The translations under genes were made by a program, and so were the position numbers. This document shows, piece after piece, positions 26,574 to 35,285 of a stretch of DNA of 64,000 nucleotides; the first letter of the stretch is position 1, and the number at the start of each line of letters is the position of its first letter. Below the pieces are notes generated by a model that saw only the letters and a program-made list of their open reading frames with translations, did no database searches and was not told the origin of the DNA. The stretch spans positions 38,316-102,315 of the forward strand of contig JBBDXW010000053.1 of NCBI GenBank assembly GCA_040902105.1, written 5' to 3'. The stretch is from IDS-8 sp040902105. Lineage in GTDB: Bacteria; Pseudomonadota; Gammaproteobacteria; Steroidobacterales; Woeseiaceae.

Positions 26574-27361
26574 CGGCCTTTCTTCGCGGCATCTTCGGTA
26601 CGGCGATGGACGTGCTGCCGGTTGCCATATTCATGCTGTTCTTCTATCGCATCGTACTCGGGCAGAAACTCGTCAACCGGAGGAACGTCCTCGTCGGGCT
26701 TGCGTTCGTCGTGTTCGGACTCGCGCTGCTGCTGCAGGGACTGGACAAGGCGTTATTCCCGGTCGGCCGCATGATGGTGGAACGATTGACGGAAATTACC
26801 CTCGCCACAGCGGAAATTCCCCACTGGTCGAGTTACTATCTGGTCTATCTGTTTGCGTTTTGCATCGCGTTTGGAGCGGCTATTGCGGAACCCGCCCTGC
26901 TGGCCGTAGCGCACAGGGTCAACGAACTCTCGGGCGGCGCGATTCATGCCTGGGGCCTCAGAGTGGCGGCGGCGCTGGGTGTGGCGACGGGAGTCACGCT
27001 CGGCTGCATCCAGACCGTTACAGGTGTCCCGTTGCACTGGTTTATTGCCGCGGCCTATACGATCGTCATCATTCAGACTTTCACCTCGCCTCGAGTGATC
27101 GTTCCGTTGGCGTACGATACCGGCGGCGTCAGCACCACGGTGGTGACAGTGCCGGTCGTGACCGCGCTCGGGCTCAGCCTGGCCGAACAGGTGCCCGGCC
27201 GCACGCCCTTCATTGACGGCTTCGGCCTGATTGCTTTTGCGTGCGTGTTTCCGGCGATTTCCGTGCTCGCGTACGCACAGATCACCGCATTGCTGGAAAA
27301 ACGTCAGTCCAGGCTACGCATCGCCGCCAGGCAAGCAGACTCTACCAGCAAGGAGAACTAA
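26561..27361 (+). CDS. DUF1538 integral membrane protein, subunit 2
   Basis: Paralogue of the preceding gene, 266 residues, again with six to seven helices and the same two signature blocks around IAEPALLAVAHRVNE and YDTGGVSTTVVTVP. It starts inside the end of subunit 1 in another frame, so synthesis is coupled and a heteromeric complex is likely. It ends with a basic cytoplasmic tail rich in Lys/Arg. The PII-like gene follows after one base. Together the four genes suggest a regulated membrane transporter; the substrate is unknown. Confidence 0.87.
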   Translation: MDPIAAFLRGIFGTAMDVLPVAIFMLFFYRIVLGQKLVNRRNVLVGLAFVVFGLALLLQGLDKALFPVGRMMVERLTEITLATAEIPHWSSYYLVYLFAFCIAFGAAIAEPALLAVAHRVNELSGGAIHAWGLRVAAALGVATGVTLGCIQTVTGVPLHWFIAAAYTIVIIQTFTSPRVIVPLAYDTGGVSTTVVTVPVVTALGLSLAEQVPGRTPFIDGFGLIAFACVFPAISVLAYAQITALLEKRQSRLRIAARQADSTSKEN

Positions 27362-27362
27362 C

Positions 27363-27713
27363 ATGCATTTCAAATTACTAGTTGTATTCGTAGAAGACCG
27401 CAAGACGGATCGCCTGATGGACGCCGCCCGCGAAAGCGGCGCGACCGGCTGCACGGTGATCAACCATGCGCGCGGCGAAGGACTGAACAAATCAGCAAGT
27501 TTTCTGGGCATGGCGCTGTCCACGCAAAGAGACGTGCTTCTTATGCTGGTGGAGGAACATTTGAGCCGCCGCATTCTGGAGCGTATCAGCGAAGTGGGGG
27601 AATTTGACGCCAAACCCGGCACAGGCATTGCTGTGCAGATCGATGTGGAGGATGCGGTCGGCATTGTGCATCAGGCCGAGAAACTGACGGACGTAGTGGA
27701 GAGTGAACTGTGA
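27363..27713 (+). CDS. PII-like regulatory protein
   Basis: Protein of 116 residues with the PII ferredoxin-like fold: beta strand HFKLLVVFVEDRKTDRLMDAA, the segment GATGCTVINHARGEG, strand RDVLLMLVEE, and the B-loop-like KPGTGIAVQIDVEDAVGI. Unlike GlnB/GlnK the T-loop region (LNKSASFLGMALSTQ) has no tyrosine, so uridylylation is unlikely. AAGGAG lies seven bases before ATG 27363. PII proteins commonly form trimers that plug membrane transporters (GlnK-AmtB, SbtB-SbtA), and the position directly after two membrane-protein genes suggests the same here. Confidence 0.88.
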   Translation: MHFKLLVVFVEDRKTDRLMDAARESGATGCTVINHARGEGLNKSASFLGMALSTQRDVLLMLVEEHLSRRILERISEVGEFDAKPGTGIAVQIDVEDAVGIVHQAEKLTDVVESEL

Positions 27714-28108
27714 AGAAAGAAGACATAACCGTTCGACAGGTCATGCGGGAAAACGCCACCCTTGTGGACGGCCGCATCGACGTGATGGAAGCGATGCGCA
27801 TCATGAAACGCGTGGGCGCCACCAGCCTGATTGTCGAGAAGCGCTATGAAGACGACGAATACGGCATGGTGCTCTTCTCCGACATTGCCAAAGAGGTCAT
27901 TGCAAAGGACCGGGCTCCGGAACGGGTCAACGCTTTCGAGATCATGGCCAAACCGGTCATTTCAGTACGCCCGGGCATGAGCATTCGACACTGCGCGCGA
28001 CTTTTCGAGCGCTGCGGCATCAGCCACGCCCCGGTGGTCGAGAATGACAAGGTGGTCGGCATCGTCAGTTACTACTTGCTGGTGCTCGGATCGCTGGATC
28101 TGGACTAG
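27710..28108 (+). CDS. CBS-domain pair protein
   Basis: Soluble protein of 132 residues made of two CBS motifs (ITVRQVMRENATLVDGRIDVM..ATSLIV and MAKPVISVRPGMSIRHCARLF..HAPVVENDKVVGIV), forming one Bateman module. Such modules bind adenine nucleotides. The GTG start overlaps the PII-like stop by four bases, so the protein is part of the same operon. It may sense ATP/AMP or c-di-AMP-type ligands for the DUF1538 membrane pair; this is inference from context. Confidence 0.9.
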   Translation: MKKEDITVRQVMRENATLVDGRIDVMEAMRIMKRVGATSLIVEKRYEDDEYGMVLFSDIAKEVIAKDRAPERVNAFEIMAKPVISVRPGMSIRHCARLFERCGISHAPVVENDKVVGIVSYYLLVLGSLDLD

Positions 28109-28111
28109 GAA

Positions 28112-28190
28112 GAATGGCACTTACTTAAGCCTCATCGCCGGAGAGACGCAGCCCATCCCGGGGCGGATTGACCTTGAGTAAGTGCTATTC
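28112..28190. repeat. palindromic repeat, family C copy 1
   Basis: Arms gaatggcacttacttaag (28112-28129) and cttgagtaagtgctattc (28173-28190) pair with two mismatches. The interior, with ccatcccggggcggattg, is shared with the copy at 51178-51237. It starts three bases after the CBS gene stop and may also act as the operon terminator. Confidence 0.8.
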
Positions 28191-28237
28191 GGACCGGGCA
28201 CCCCTGTGTCGAACCCTTACTGATCTCCGGAGAAATC

Positions 28238-29482
28238 ATGCTCCTCCTTGTCACCGCGATCTCCGTGGTACTGGTCGTTTCCTTTCTCTGCTCATTTTTC
28301 GAAGCGATCCTGTTGTCAATCAGCTCTGCACAGGTCGAGACGCTGACACAGAAACATCGCCGCGCCGGGCGGTTGCTGGCCGGCTACAAGCGCAGCATCG
28401 ACAGGCCGATCGCGGCCATCCTGATACTGAATACGGCGGCTCACACCGTTGGCGCCACCGTTTCCGGCGCCAGCTATTCCGCCCTCTTCGGCACCCAAAC
28501 CCTGTGGATATTCACGATAGCCTTCACGATTGCCGTATTGCTGTTTACTGAAATCATTCCGAAGACCCTCGGCGTCACCTACGCATCGGTGCTCGCGAGG
28601 CCCGCGGCAATCGGCATCTGGTTCATGACCTCTGTCTTGCGCCCGTTTGTCGCCTTGAGCGAAAGTCTCTCGCGAGCGTTGCGGGGCAGGAATGATGTGC
28701 CGGTGACATCCATCGAAGAAATTCGCCTGCTGGCTGCCCTGGGCCGTACCGAAGGGGTCGTCGGCGTGCGCACCGCCAATATGATCGTCGGCGCGACGCG
28801 TCTGAGGCAACTGACGGCATCCGACGTCACGCTGCCGCGGCAACAGGTCGTTTGCCTGTCCGAGGAGATGAGCCGCGGGCAAGTCGTGGAAACGGCGCGG
28901 AACTCAGGCCACAGCCGTTTTCCGTTCAGCCCGGAAAGCGACATTGACCAGGTATCAGGGATCGTAATCGTCAAGGAACTTCTCTACTGGCTGCAGGATA
29001 ACCCCGGGGATACGATCGATTGGCCGTCGCTCGTTCACGAGCCGATTGTGGTCCCCGAGACCATGTCGCTTCACTCGCTGTTACGAACCTTCCAGGATGC
29101 GAGACGCCATATGGCGATCGTCGTGGACGAATACGGCGACGTTGAAGGTATTGTCACGCTGGAAGACGTGCTGGAGGAGATCGTCGGCGAGATCGTCGAC
29201 GAGAGCGATCGTCCGATCGAGGACATCTGGCCGCAAGAGGACGGATCGCTGCATGTGCGCGCGACCGTCGACCTGAGGAAAGTCTGTACGAAACTGGATC
29301 GGCCGTGGCAACCGGAAGACGAAGTGACAACCACCGGCGGCCTCGTCACGGAGCTGCTCGGTCGACTGCCGGAGCGCGGCGACACCGTGGAATGGAACGG
29401 CTGCCGGCTCGAAATTCTCGCCGCCGGGGAACGCCGGGCAGAGTTAATCGCCGTCAGCCGGCTGCCGGACATCGGCGGCTGA
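28238..29482 (+). CDS. CNNM/CorC-type transporter (DUF21 + CBS pair + CorC/HlyC domain)
   Basis: Membrane protein of 414 residues. The N-terminal DUF21 domain has three to four helices, including the family block LNTAAHTVGATVSGASYSAL and LLFTEIIPKTLGVTYA. It is followed by two CBS motifs (residues about 200-330, with HMAIVVDEYGDVEGIVTLED) and a C-terminal CorC_HlyC domain. Family members move or regulate Mg2+ and other divalent cations. A GGAGAA ribosome site precedes ATG 28238. It lies 130 bases after the DUF1538/PII/CBS operon, with a repeat between, so it is probably a separate transcript. Confidence 0.93.
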   Translation: MLLLVTAISVVLVVSFLCSFFEAILLSISSAQVETLTQKHRRAGRLLAGYKRSIDRPIAAILILNTAAHTVGATVSGASYSALFGTQTLWIFTIAFTIAVLLFTEIIPKTLGVTYASVLARPAAIGIWFMTSVLRPFVALSESLSRALRGRNDVPVTSIEEIRLLAALGRTEGVVGVRTANMIVGATRLRQLTASDVTLPRQQVVCLSEEMSRGQVVETARNSGHSRFPFSPESDIDQVSGIVIVKELLYWLQDNPGDTIDWPSLVHEPIVVPETMSLHSLLRTFQDARRHMAIVVDEYGDVEGIVTLEDVLEEIVGEIVDESDRPIEDIWPQEDGSLHVRATVDLRKVCTKLDRPWQPEDEVTTTGGLVTELLGRLPERGDTVEWNGCRLEILAAGERRAELIAVSRLPDIGG

Positions 29483-29495
29483 CGGGCCGCAATCA

Positions 29496-29560
29496 GGGGG
29501 ACAGTGACCTTTTCCCCGAATTAAAGTCACTGTCCCCTTTTGAGCGAATTAAAGGTCACA
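29496..29560. repeat. intergenic inverted repeat (ggggacagtgac type)
   Basis: ggggacagtgac (29497-29508) pairs perfectly with gtcactgtcccc (29526-29537). A second partner, aaaggtcac (29551-29559), can pair with gtgacctttt in the first arm, so two alternative hairpins are possible. It lies between convergent genes. It resembles, from memory, a repeat common in proteobacterial intergenic DNA. Confidence 0.75.
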
Positions 29561-29563
29561 CTG

Positions 29564-30175
29564 CTAGATATGCCGATAGCGGAACAGCTTGCCGGACTCC
29601 GAGCCCACTGCGTTGTGGCGTATCTGCTCCCAGTGCGGTTTGAACGCCTCGACTTTCATCTTTGCGCTGGCTTTGTCTTTCTCCAGGAACTCCTGCAACA
29701 GTTCGTCGAACTTGCACACGAGCCCCGGCACGCCTTTGGTAAAAGACGCGCCATCGAGAAACAGAATACGGCCGGTCACCGGCACCTGCCGCACAATTGC
29801 GCGAACGGCGGCGATCCGGTCGTATAGCGCCGGCTGCGGGTTCGCGAAAGTGAACCGCCGTGTATCGCTGATCACGGTCCAGTCCTGCATCTTGTTGCTG
29901 CCGAATACGGTGCCGACTACGTCCTTCACATCGATAATGAGCAGGCCGTTCGCGGTGAGCAACAGGTGATCGATCTGGATTTCGCCGTCGTCGCCATTCG
30001 GCACGACAAGCCCGTCAATCCTCTCGAACGCAATAGCCGAAAAAATCCTGGAAAGCGAACGGTCTTCTCTGCGCCTGCGGCGATAAAGGAACAGCAACAG
30101 CAGTAACAGAAGCAGCGTGATAATCAGCAACAGCAGATGCGTTTCGCTTAGATCGGCAGGAAGGTATTCACTCAT
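29564..30175 (-). CDS. membrane-anchored NERD (nuclease-related) domain protein
   Basis: Protein of 203 residues with one N-terminal transmembrane helix, a long run of Leu/Ile at about residues 13-30, followed by RRRRRED. A NERD domain then begins near residue 40. Its core motif is visible as QIDHLLLTANGLLIIDVKD, in which the Asp and Asp-x-Lys match the nuclease-fold positions (D..xK). A charged C-terminus contains the segment KASAKMKVEAFKPHWEQI. NERD proteins are of uncertain function, thought to act on DNA or RNA. It lies 36 bases upstream of the threonine synthase stop, oriented the same way as the thr operon. Confidence 0.82.
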   Translation of the reverse strand: MSEYLPADLSETHLLLLIITLLLLLLLLFLYRRRRREDRSLSRIFSAIAFERIDGLVVPNGDDGEIQIDHLLLTANGLLIIDVKDVVGTVFGSNKMQDWTVISDTRRFTFANPQPALYDRIAAVRAIVRQVPVTGRILFLDGASFTKGVPGLVCKFDELLQEFLEKDKASAKMKVEAFKPHWEQIRHNAVGSESGKLFRYRHI

Positions 30176-30211
30176 CGTACAGGTATTCCGTGTCCGGGCG
30201 CTCAGGCAGAC

Positions 30212-31549
30212 TTACTTATCGCCTGCCGGCGCACTTACGTCAAGGCGAAAGCCGCCACGCAAGGCGTCATCGAATGCGCGCAGGTGCGGCGCGATCGGAA
30301 CATAGCTACTGGGGCGCCCGAGAATTTCACGCAACGAATCGGGCACCGGCAGCGTACGGCCGATCAGCGGTTCCACCGTCTGCTCGAACTTGGCCGGGTG
30401 AGCGGTCGCAACGATAATCCAGTCCTTCATTCTTCGTTCTTCGTTGTCAAGCCGCCGATAGACGTAACCTGCCGTCGCCGTGTGCGGGCAGAGGGCGAAT
30501 CCGAACTCGGAATGGCCTTCGCGGATCTGCTGCTCGATCTGCTCATCCGTTACCGAAATTACACGCATTATCCTGTGAAGCGCTGCTGCGTCGCCGAACA
30601 TCGTTCGCAGGCGTTCCATATTGCTCGGATTGCCGACATCCATTGCAGAAGCGAGCGTCGGGATGCCGTCCCTCGGCAGCCACTCGCCACTGTCCAGGAA
30701 ATCCGCAATGACGCGATTCGCGTTCGTCGCCAGGATGACGTCGCCAACCGGAAGCCCCATTTGCCTTGCAAGTATCAGTGCAAGGCCGTTGCCGAGGTTG
30801 CCGGTCGGCACGATGAATGACGGTTTGCGGCCGGTCTCACGGTAGCGCGCAAGACTTGCATACGCATAATACGTGCATTGCGGCAGCAACCGGCCGACGT
30901 TGATGCTGTTGGCCGAACTGAAACGGTGCCGGCTGCTGAGATCGGGATCAGCCATGGCCTCTTTTACCAGCGCCTGGCAATCGTCGAACGTTCCCTGTAC
31001 CGCCAGCGACAGCACGTTGTCGCCCCAGCAGGTCAGCTGCCGGGCCTGCCGCTCCGAGACCCGGCCGTCCGGGAACAGCACGACAACGCGAATATCCGGC
31101 CGTGCATTGAACGCCGCGGCAACAGCGCCGCCGGTATCGCCGGAGGTCGCAACCAGAATCGTCAAAGGTTTTGTTTCCCCGGTCTGCAGGCGGCTCAGGC
31201 AGGCAGCGAGAAACCCCGCCCCGACGTCCTTGAACGCTGCGGTGGGCCCGTGAAACAACTCGAGCAGATGGGCGTGGCCCGCGGCCACCGGCAATTCGGT
31301 CAACGGGATTGGAAACGAAAAAGTCTCGCCGATGATCGCTTCGAGATCGGGCTCGAGCGTCGAGCCGTCGAAAAAGGGAGTCAGAAGGACCTTCGCCACG
31401 TCGACCACGGACGATGCGTCACCAAAGTCGTCGCTGCTGAACTTCGGCAACCGCTCCGGCACAAACAGGCCGCCGTCTGGCGCAATGCCGGAGACGAGCG
31501 CGGCGTCGAGAGAGGACGACTGCCGGTTTCGTGTGCTTGTGAACTTCAT
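30212..31549 (-). CDS. thrC: threonine synthase
   Basis: PLP enzyme that converts O-phosphohomoserine to threonine, the last step of threonine synthesis. It has 445 residues, beginning MKFTSTRNRQSSSLDAAL, with the PLP lysine in TAAFKDVGAGF and the phosphate loop VATSGDTGGAVAAAF. The ATG overlaps the thrB stop by four bases (ATGA), so it is coupled. The length fits the short bacterial ThrC. It is the third gene of a thrA-thrB-thrC operon. Confidence 0.96.
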   Translation of the reverse strand: MKFTSTRNRQSSSLDAALVSGIAPDGGLFVPERLPKFSSDDFGDASSVVDVAKVLLTPFFDGSTLEPDLEAIIGETFSFPIPLTELPVAAGHAHLLELFHGPTAAFKDVGAGFLAACLSRLQTGETKPLTILVATSGDTGGAVAAAFNARPDIRVVVLFPDGRVSERQARQLTCWGDNVLSLAVQGTFDDCQALVKEAMADPDLSSRHRFSSANSINVGRLLPQCTYYAYASLARYRETGRKPSFIVPTGNLGNGLALILARQMGLPVGDVILATNANRVIADFLDSGEWLPRDGIPTLASAMDVGNPSNMERLRTMFGDAAALHRIMRVISVTDEQIEQQIREGHSEFGFALCPHTATAGYVYRRLDNEERRMKDWIIVATAHPAKFEQTVEPLIGRTLPVPDSLREILGRPSSYVPIAPHLRAFDDALRGGFRLDVSAPAGDK

Positions 31550-32496
31550 TCGCCGTCCTGCACCTGCGCGCCCGGAGAGTTCATCGGGCTGATCCATGAT
31601 TCGCAGGCCACGCCGGAATTGCGGCAAGCCTGCGCCATCTCTTTCGCGATTGTCGGCGCAAGGCCGTCGCTGCAGAGTGCAAAGATGCTCGGACCGCTTC
31701 CGGACAGCGAACAACCGAGCGCGCCGGCATTCAATGCGGCGCGTTTCACGACTTGGAAACACGGCACGGACGCTGCCCGTTGCGGCTCGATGATTACGTC
31801 CTGCAGCGACCGCGCAATCAACCGATGATCGTCGCGTTCACAGGCGAGCACGAACGTCGCCAGGTAGCCCTGCTGCGTGAGCCATTGCTCGAGCGAGTAG
31901 ATACGCGCGAGGTCTCGCCTGGCCTTCGCGGTGTCCACTTTGAGATCCGGATGCACCAGTACGCTGCTCAGGCCCGTCGGCGGTTTAATCCTGACGGTTT
32001 CCGGCAGTGACATCGACGGACACAGCACGAGCCCGCCGAGAAGGCTTGGTGCAACATTGTCGGCGTGCAGTCCCCCGCTCGCGAATTTCTCGCCTTCCAG
32101 GGCGAACGTCAGCAATTCGCCCGGCTCGAACGGCGACTCCAGCAATGCGTTCGTGGCAACGACCGCCGCCACTGCCGACGCCGCCGAACTTCCCATGCCC
32201 GATTGCAGGGGGATACCCTTGTGGAGAACGATTTCGAGCCCGCCGCGGGCTCGAGCGGTTCGCCATAGCGCCGCGGCGGCAATCGAGGCAGTATTCCGCT
32301 CCGGCTGCGTCGACAGGTCCGGGTGCGGCTGGCCATCCGGAGCGAGAACCTCGGCAACGACGATGCCGTCATCCTGCCGACGGCGCACCGAGACGCGGTC
32401 GCCGACACCCTGCAACGCAAGCCCCAGCATGTCGAAACCGACGCCGACGTTGCCGATGGATGCCGGGGCGAATGCGCTGATAAATCGCTCGCTCAC
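31546..32496 (-). CDS. thrB: homoserine kinase
   Basis: GHMP-family kinase phosphorylating homoserine. It has 316 residues with the ATP loop PLQSGMGSSAASAVAA, an N-terminal SAFAPASIGNVGVGFDMLG and the C-terminal GCSLSGSGPSIFAL. It starts at GTG 32496, overlapping the thrA stop by four bases. Normal length and motifs. Confidence 0.96.
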   Translation of the reverse strand: MSERFISAFAPASIGNVGVGFDMLGLALQGVGDRVSVRRRQDDGIVVAEVLAPDGQPHPDLSTQPERNTASIAAAALWRTARARGGLEIVLHKGIPLQSGMGSSAASAVAAVVATNALLESPFEPGELLTFALEGEKFASGGLHADNVAPSLLGGLVLCPSMSLPETVRIKPPTGLSSVLVHPDLKVDTAKARRDLARIYSLEQWLTQQGYLATFVLACERDDHRLIARSLQDVIIEPQRAASVPCFQVVKRAALNAGALGCSLSGSGPSIFALCSDGLAPTIAKEMAQACRNSGVACESWISPMNSPGAQVQDGE

Positions 32497-34976
32497 CAGG
32501 TGGAATCGCCGATAAATGCCGCCAGCCGCAACAAATCGGCGAAGACACCGCCCGCGGTAAGCTCGGGCCCGGCACCTGGGCCCTGCACCACCATCGGGTT
32601 TGCCGAATAACGGTCAGTCACGAACTGCACGATATTGTCGGTCAGATTCATGTTGCCGAACGGGCTTGCCGCTTCGACCATTTCGAGCCCGACCGAGGCA
32701 TTGCCGTCCGCTGTCAGTTTCGCGACGTAACGAAGGATTCGATTCTGCTCCCGGGCCTTACGGAACAGTGTCTGCATTTCTGCATCGTGTTCAGCGATCC
32801 GCTCCATGAATTCATCGAGGCTCACGGTTCGCAGCACCTCCGGCACCAGATTCTGCACCGGAAAATCGCCGATCCCGATCGCCAATCCCATCTCGCGCGC
32901 AAGGATCGTCAGCTTGCGCGCGACATCCATACCCGACAGGTCGTCGCGCGGGTCCGGCTCCGTGTAGCCGGATTGCTTCGCGTTCCGGACTATTTCGGAG
33001 AACGGGACTGTGCCGTCATACACGTTGAACAGATACGCGAGCGTTCCGGAAAGAATTCCATGAATCGAATGGATCCGGTCACCGGTGTCGATCAGGTCGC
33101 GTATCGTCCGAACGATCGGTAACGCCGCGCCGACGGTGGTTTCATAAAAATAGTGCGAGCTTCCCTGCCGGGCGCTCTCACGAAGTTCCTCGTAACCGGC
33201 ACGGGCGCCGCTGAACGCCTTTTTGTTCGGCGTAACGACGTGGATGCCCTGCCGTAGCCATCCCCCGTACCGTGCGGCAATCTCGTCACTGGCGGTACAG
33301 TCGATGATCGCAGCATGCGGGAGGTGATCCGCATCCACATGCCGCTCGAAACGATCGAAATCGAGAGCGACAGCGGAAGACTGCATCTCGCGGCGCCAGT
33401 TGCCGAGATCAATGCGCCGGTCGCCGAGCAGCATGGCTTTCGACCGGGCAATCGCCCGAATGCGCAAATCGAGATTGAACTCCTCTTCGAGGCGTGCGCA
33501 CTGCCGGTGCAGCTGCTCGAGTAAGGCGCTGCCGACCGTCCCGGGCCCGATCAGACCGATCGATATGGTCTTGGCCGACAGGTAGAAACCGGCATGAACC
33601 GCGCGTAACGCGCGCGTGACGTCCGCCGTATCGACCACCGCCGAAATATTGCGCTCCGACGATCCCTGCGCGATGGCGCGGACGTTAATCCCTGCCCTGC
33701 CCAGGGTGCCGAAGAATTTGCCCGCAATACCGGGCGATCCCGCCATGCCGTCACCGACGACGGCAACGATGCTCTGCGACCCGGTCGTGTCGACGTTTTG
33801 AATCTGCCCACTCCCGAGCTCTTCGGCAAACGCATCGCTGATGACCCGTTTTGCCCGATCGGCCAGCTCCTCGGGAACGGCGATACAAATCGAATGCTCG
33901 GAACTCGCCTGGGAAATGAGTGTGACCGACACACCCGCCTTTCGTAGCGCAGCGAACAGCCTGTCCGCGGTACCGGGCACGCCGATCATTCCGGAACCTT
34001 CGACGTTGACGAGGGCCATCCCGCTGACGGCGGTGATGCCTTTGATCAGTTCCGTCGAGCGCACATCGGTTTTGATGCGGCTCCCCGGCCGTTCCGGGGC
34101 GAACGTGTTACGGATCAGTACCGGAATGTCGTTGTCGACCGCCGGTCCGAGCGTTTGCGGATGGATAACCTTGGCGCCGAAGTAGGCGAGTTCCATGGCC
34201 TCGTTGTAGGAAAGGCTGTCGATGACCTTCGCCTCCGGCACGCGGTTCGGGTCGGCACTCATGACGCCGTCCACGTCGGTCCAGATCGTGAGTTCCGTCG
34301 CATTGGTCAGGGCGGCAAAGATCGAGGCGGAAAAATCGCTGCCGTTGCGCCCGAGCGTGGTCTGCAGACCTTCCTCGTCGGCCGCAATGAACCCGGTCAT
34401 GACGACGATGCTGCTGCAACCTTCGTTCCGGACATTCTCCCACTTTCCGCGCGAGGCTTCCCACTGCACAGCGGGTCCCAGTTCGCTCTGCCGCACCGTG
34501 ATGACCCGGCGCGCATCGATCCAGCTGCCGGCGCGCGGAGTGCCCATGCGGCGTTCGAGGTAAGCGGCTAGCAGGCGGGCCGACCAGATTTCGCCGTATC
34601 CGGCCACCACGTCGGCACTGCGCTCAGTCGCTGACCTGGCGCGCGCAGCCGACCCGAGGATATCCTCGATGTCTTTCGCGTCGTCACTCCACAGATCGAG
34701 CACGGCCACACGCGCCCGGCCGTTAACGAGGTCCTTTGCCGCTGCCGAGTAGCGTGTGCCGATCTCCTGCAGTTCGGCGACGTAGCGTTGATCGTTGCGC
34801 ACCGCCAGGCTGACGAGACTCAAGAGACGGTCCGTAACGCCGCGCATCGCAGAGACGACGATCCCCAGTCTCTGTTCCGGCTGCTCTTCCACGATGTCCC
34901 CGACACGCCTGAAGCAAGACGCATCCGCCAGGCTGCTGCCGCCGAACTTATGAATTTTCCAGGGTGTTTCAGACAC
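32493..34976 (-). CDS. thrA: bifunctional aspartokinase / homoserine dehydrogenase
   Basis: Catalyses the first and third steps of the threonine branch: aspartate phosphorylation and reduction of aspartate semialdehyde. The kinase domain begins WKIHKFGGSSLADASCF and includes TLGRNGSDFSASIFAA. Two ACT regulatory segments lie around residues 300-460, and the homoserine dehydrogenase domain contains LIGPGTVGSALLEQL and the VVTPNKKAFSG, SGTLAYLFN and GYTEPDPRDDLSGMD blocks. GTG 34976 is chosen since family members begin about eight residues before HKFGG; ATG 35015 is an alternative and has no ribosome site. About 827 residues. Threonine feedback is expected from family. Confidence 0.95.
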   Translation of the reverse strand: MSETPWKIHKFGGSSLADASCFRRVGDIVEEQPEQRLGIVVSAMRGVTDRLLSLVSLAVRNDQRYVAELQEIGTRYSAAAKDLVNGRARVAVLDLWSDDAKDIEDILGSAARARSATERSADVVAGYGEIWSARLLAAYLERRMGTPRAGSWIDARRVITVRQSELGPAVQWEASRGKWENVRNEGCSSIVVMTGFIAADEEGLQTTLGRNGSDFSASIFAALTNATELTIWTDVDGVMSADPNRVPEAKVIDSLSYNEAMELAYFGAKVIHPQTLGPAVDNDIPVLIRNTFAPERPGSRIKTDVRSTELIKGITAVSGMALVNVEGSGMIGVPGTADRLFAALRKAGVSVTLISQASSEHSICIAVPEELADRAKRVISDAFAEELGSGQIQNVDTTGSQSIVAVVGDGMAGSPGIAGKFFGTLGRAGINVRAIAQGSSERNISAVVDTADVTRALRAVHAGFYLSAKTISIGLIGPGTVGSALLEQLHRQCARLEEEFNLDLRIRAIARSKAMLLGDRRIDLGNWRREMQSSAVALDFDRFERHVDADHLPHAAIIDCTASDEIAARYGGWLRQGIHVVTPNKKAFSGARAGYEELRESARQGSSHYFYETTVGAALPIVRTIRDLIDTGDRIHSIHGILSGTLAYLFNVYDGTVPFSEIVRNAKQSGYTEPDPRDDLSGMDVARKLTILAREMGLAIGIGDFPVQNLVPEVLRTVSLDEFMERIAEHDAEMQTLFRKAREQNRILRYVAKLTADGNASVGLEMVEAASPFGNMNLTDNIVQFVTDRYSANPMVVQGPGAGPELTAGGVFADLLRLAAFIGDSTW

Positions 34977-35103
34977 GAATGTAACGCCAGCCCCACGCAC
35001 AAAGCCGCTAATCATAGCGGCAGCATTGAAGGCCGTCGCCTGTTTTATTTGAAATTATTTCGACCTGGCAAAGGATCGGGCAAGGATGCCGGGGGAGTGA
35101 AAA

Positions 35104-35178
35104 TGGTGGGGCGTGTAGGATTTGAACCTACGACCAATCGGTTAAAAGCCGAATGCTCTACCACTGAGCTAACGCCCC
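35104..35178 (-). tRNA. tRNA-Lys (anticodon TTT)
   Basis: Full cloverleaf on the minus strand. Acceptor stem GGGGCGT pairs with ACGCCCC, the D arm is AGCTCAGTGGTAGAGC, the anticodon loop is CTTTTAA within a five-pair stem, and the T arm has GGTTCAAATCC. Discriminator A is followed by an encoded CCA at 35106-35104. The T loop and D loop are one base shorter than E. coli tRNA-Lys but otherwise standard. Confidence 0.97.
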
Positions 35179-35285
35179 GAATTACCGCGCGGCATAATAC
35201 CGGACCGACGACAAATCACAAGCAGACACCACATGGCCGATCGAAAACCGTCAGCCCGCATCATTCATGAACGGCACAGCGTATC

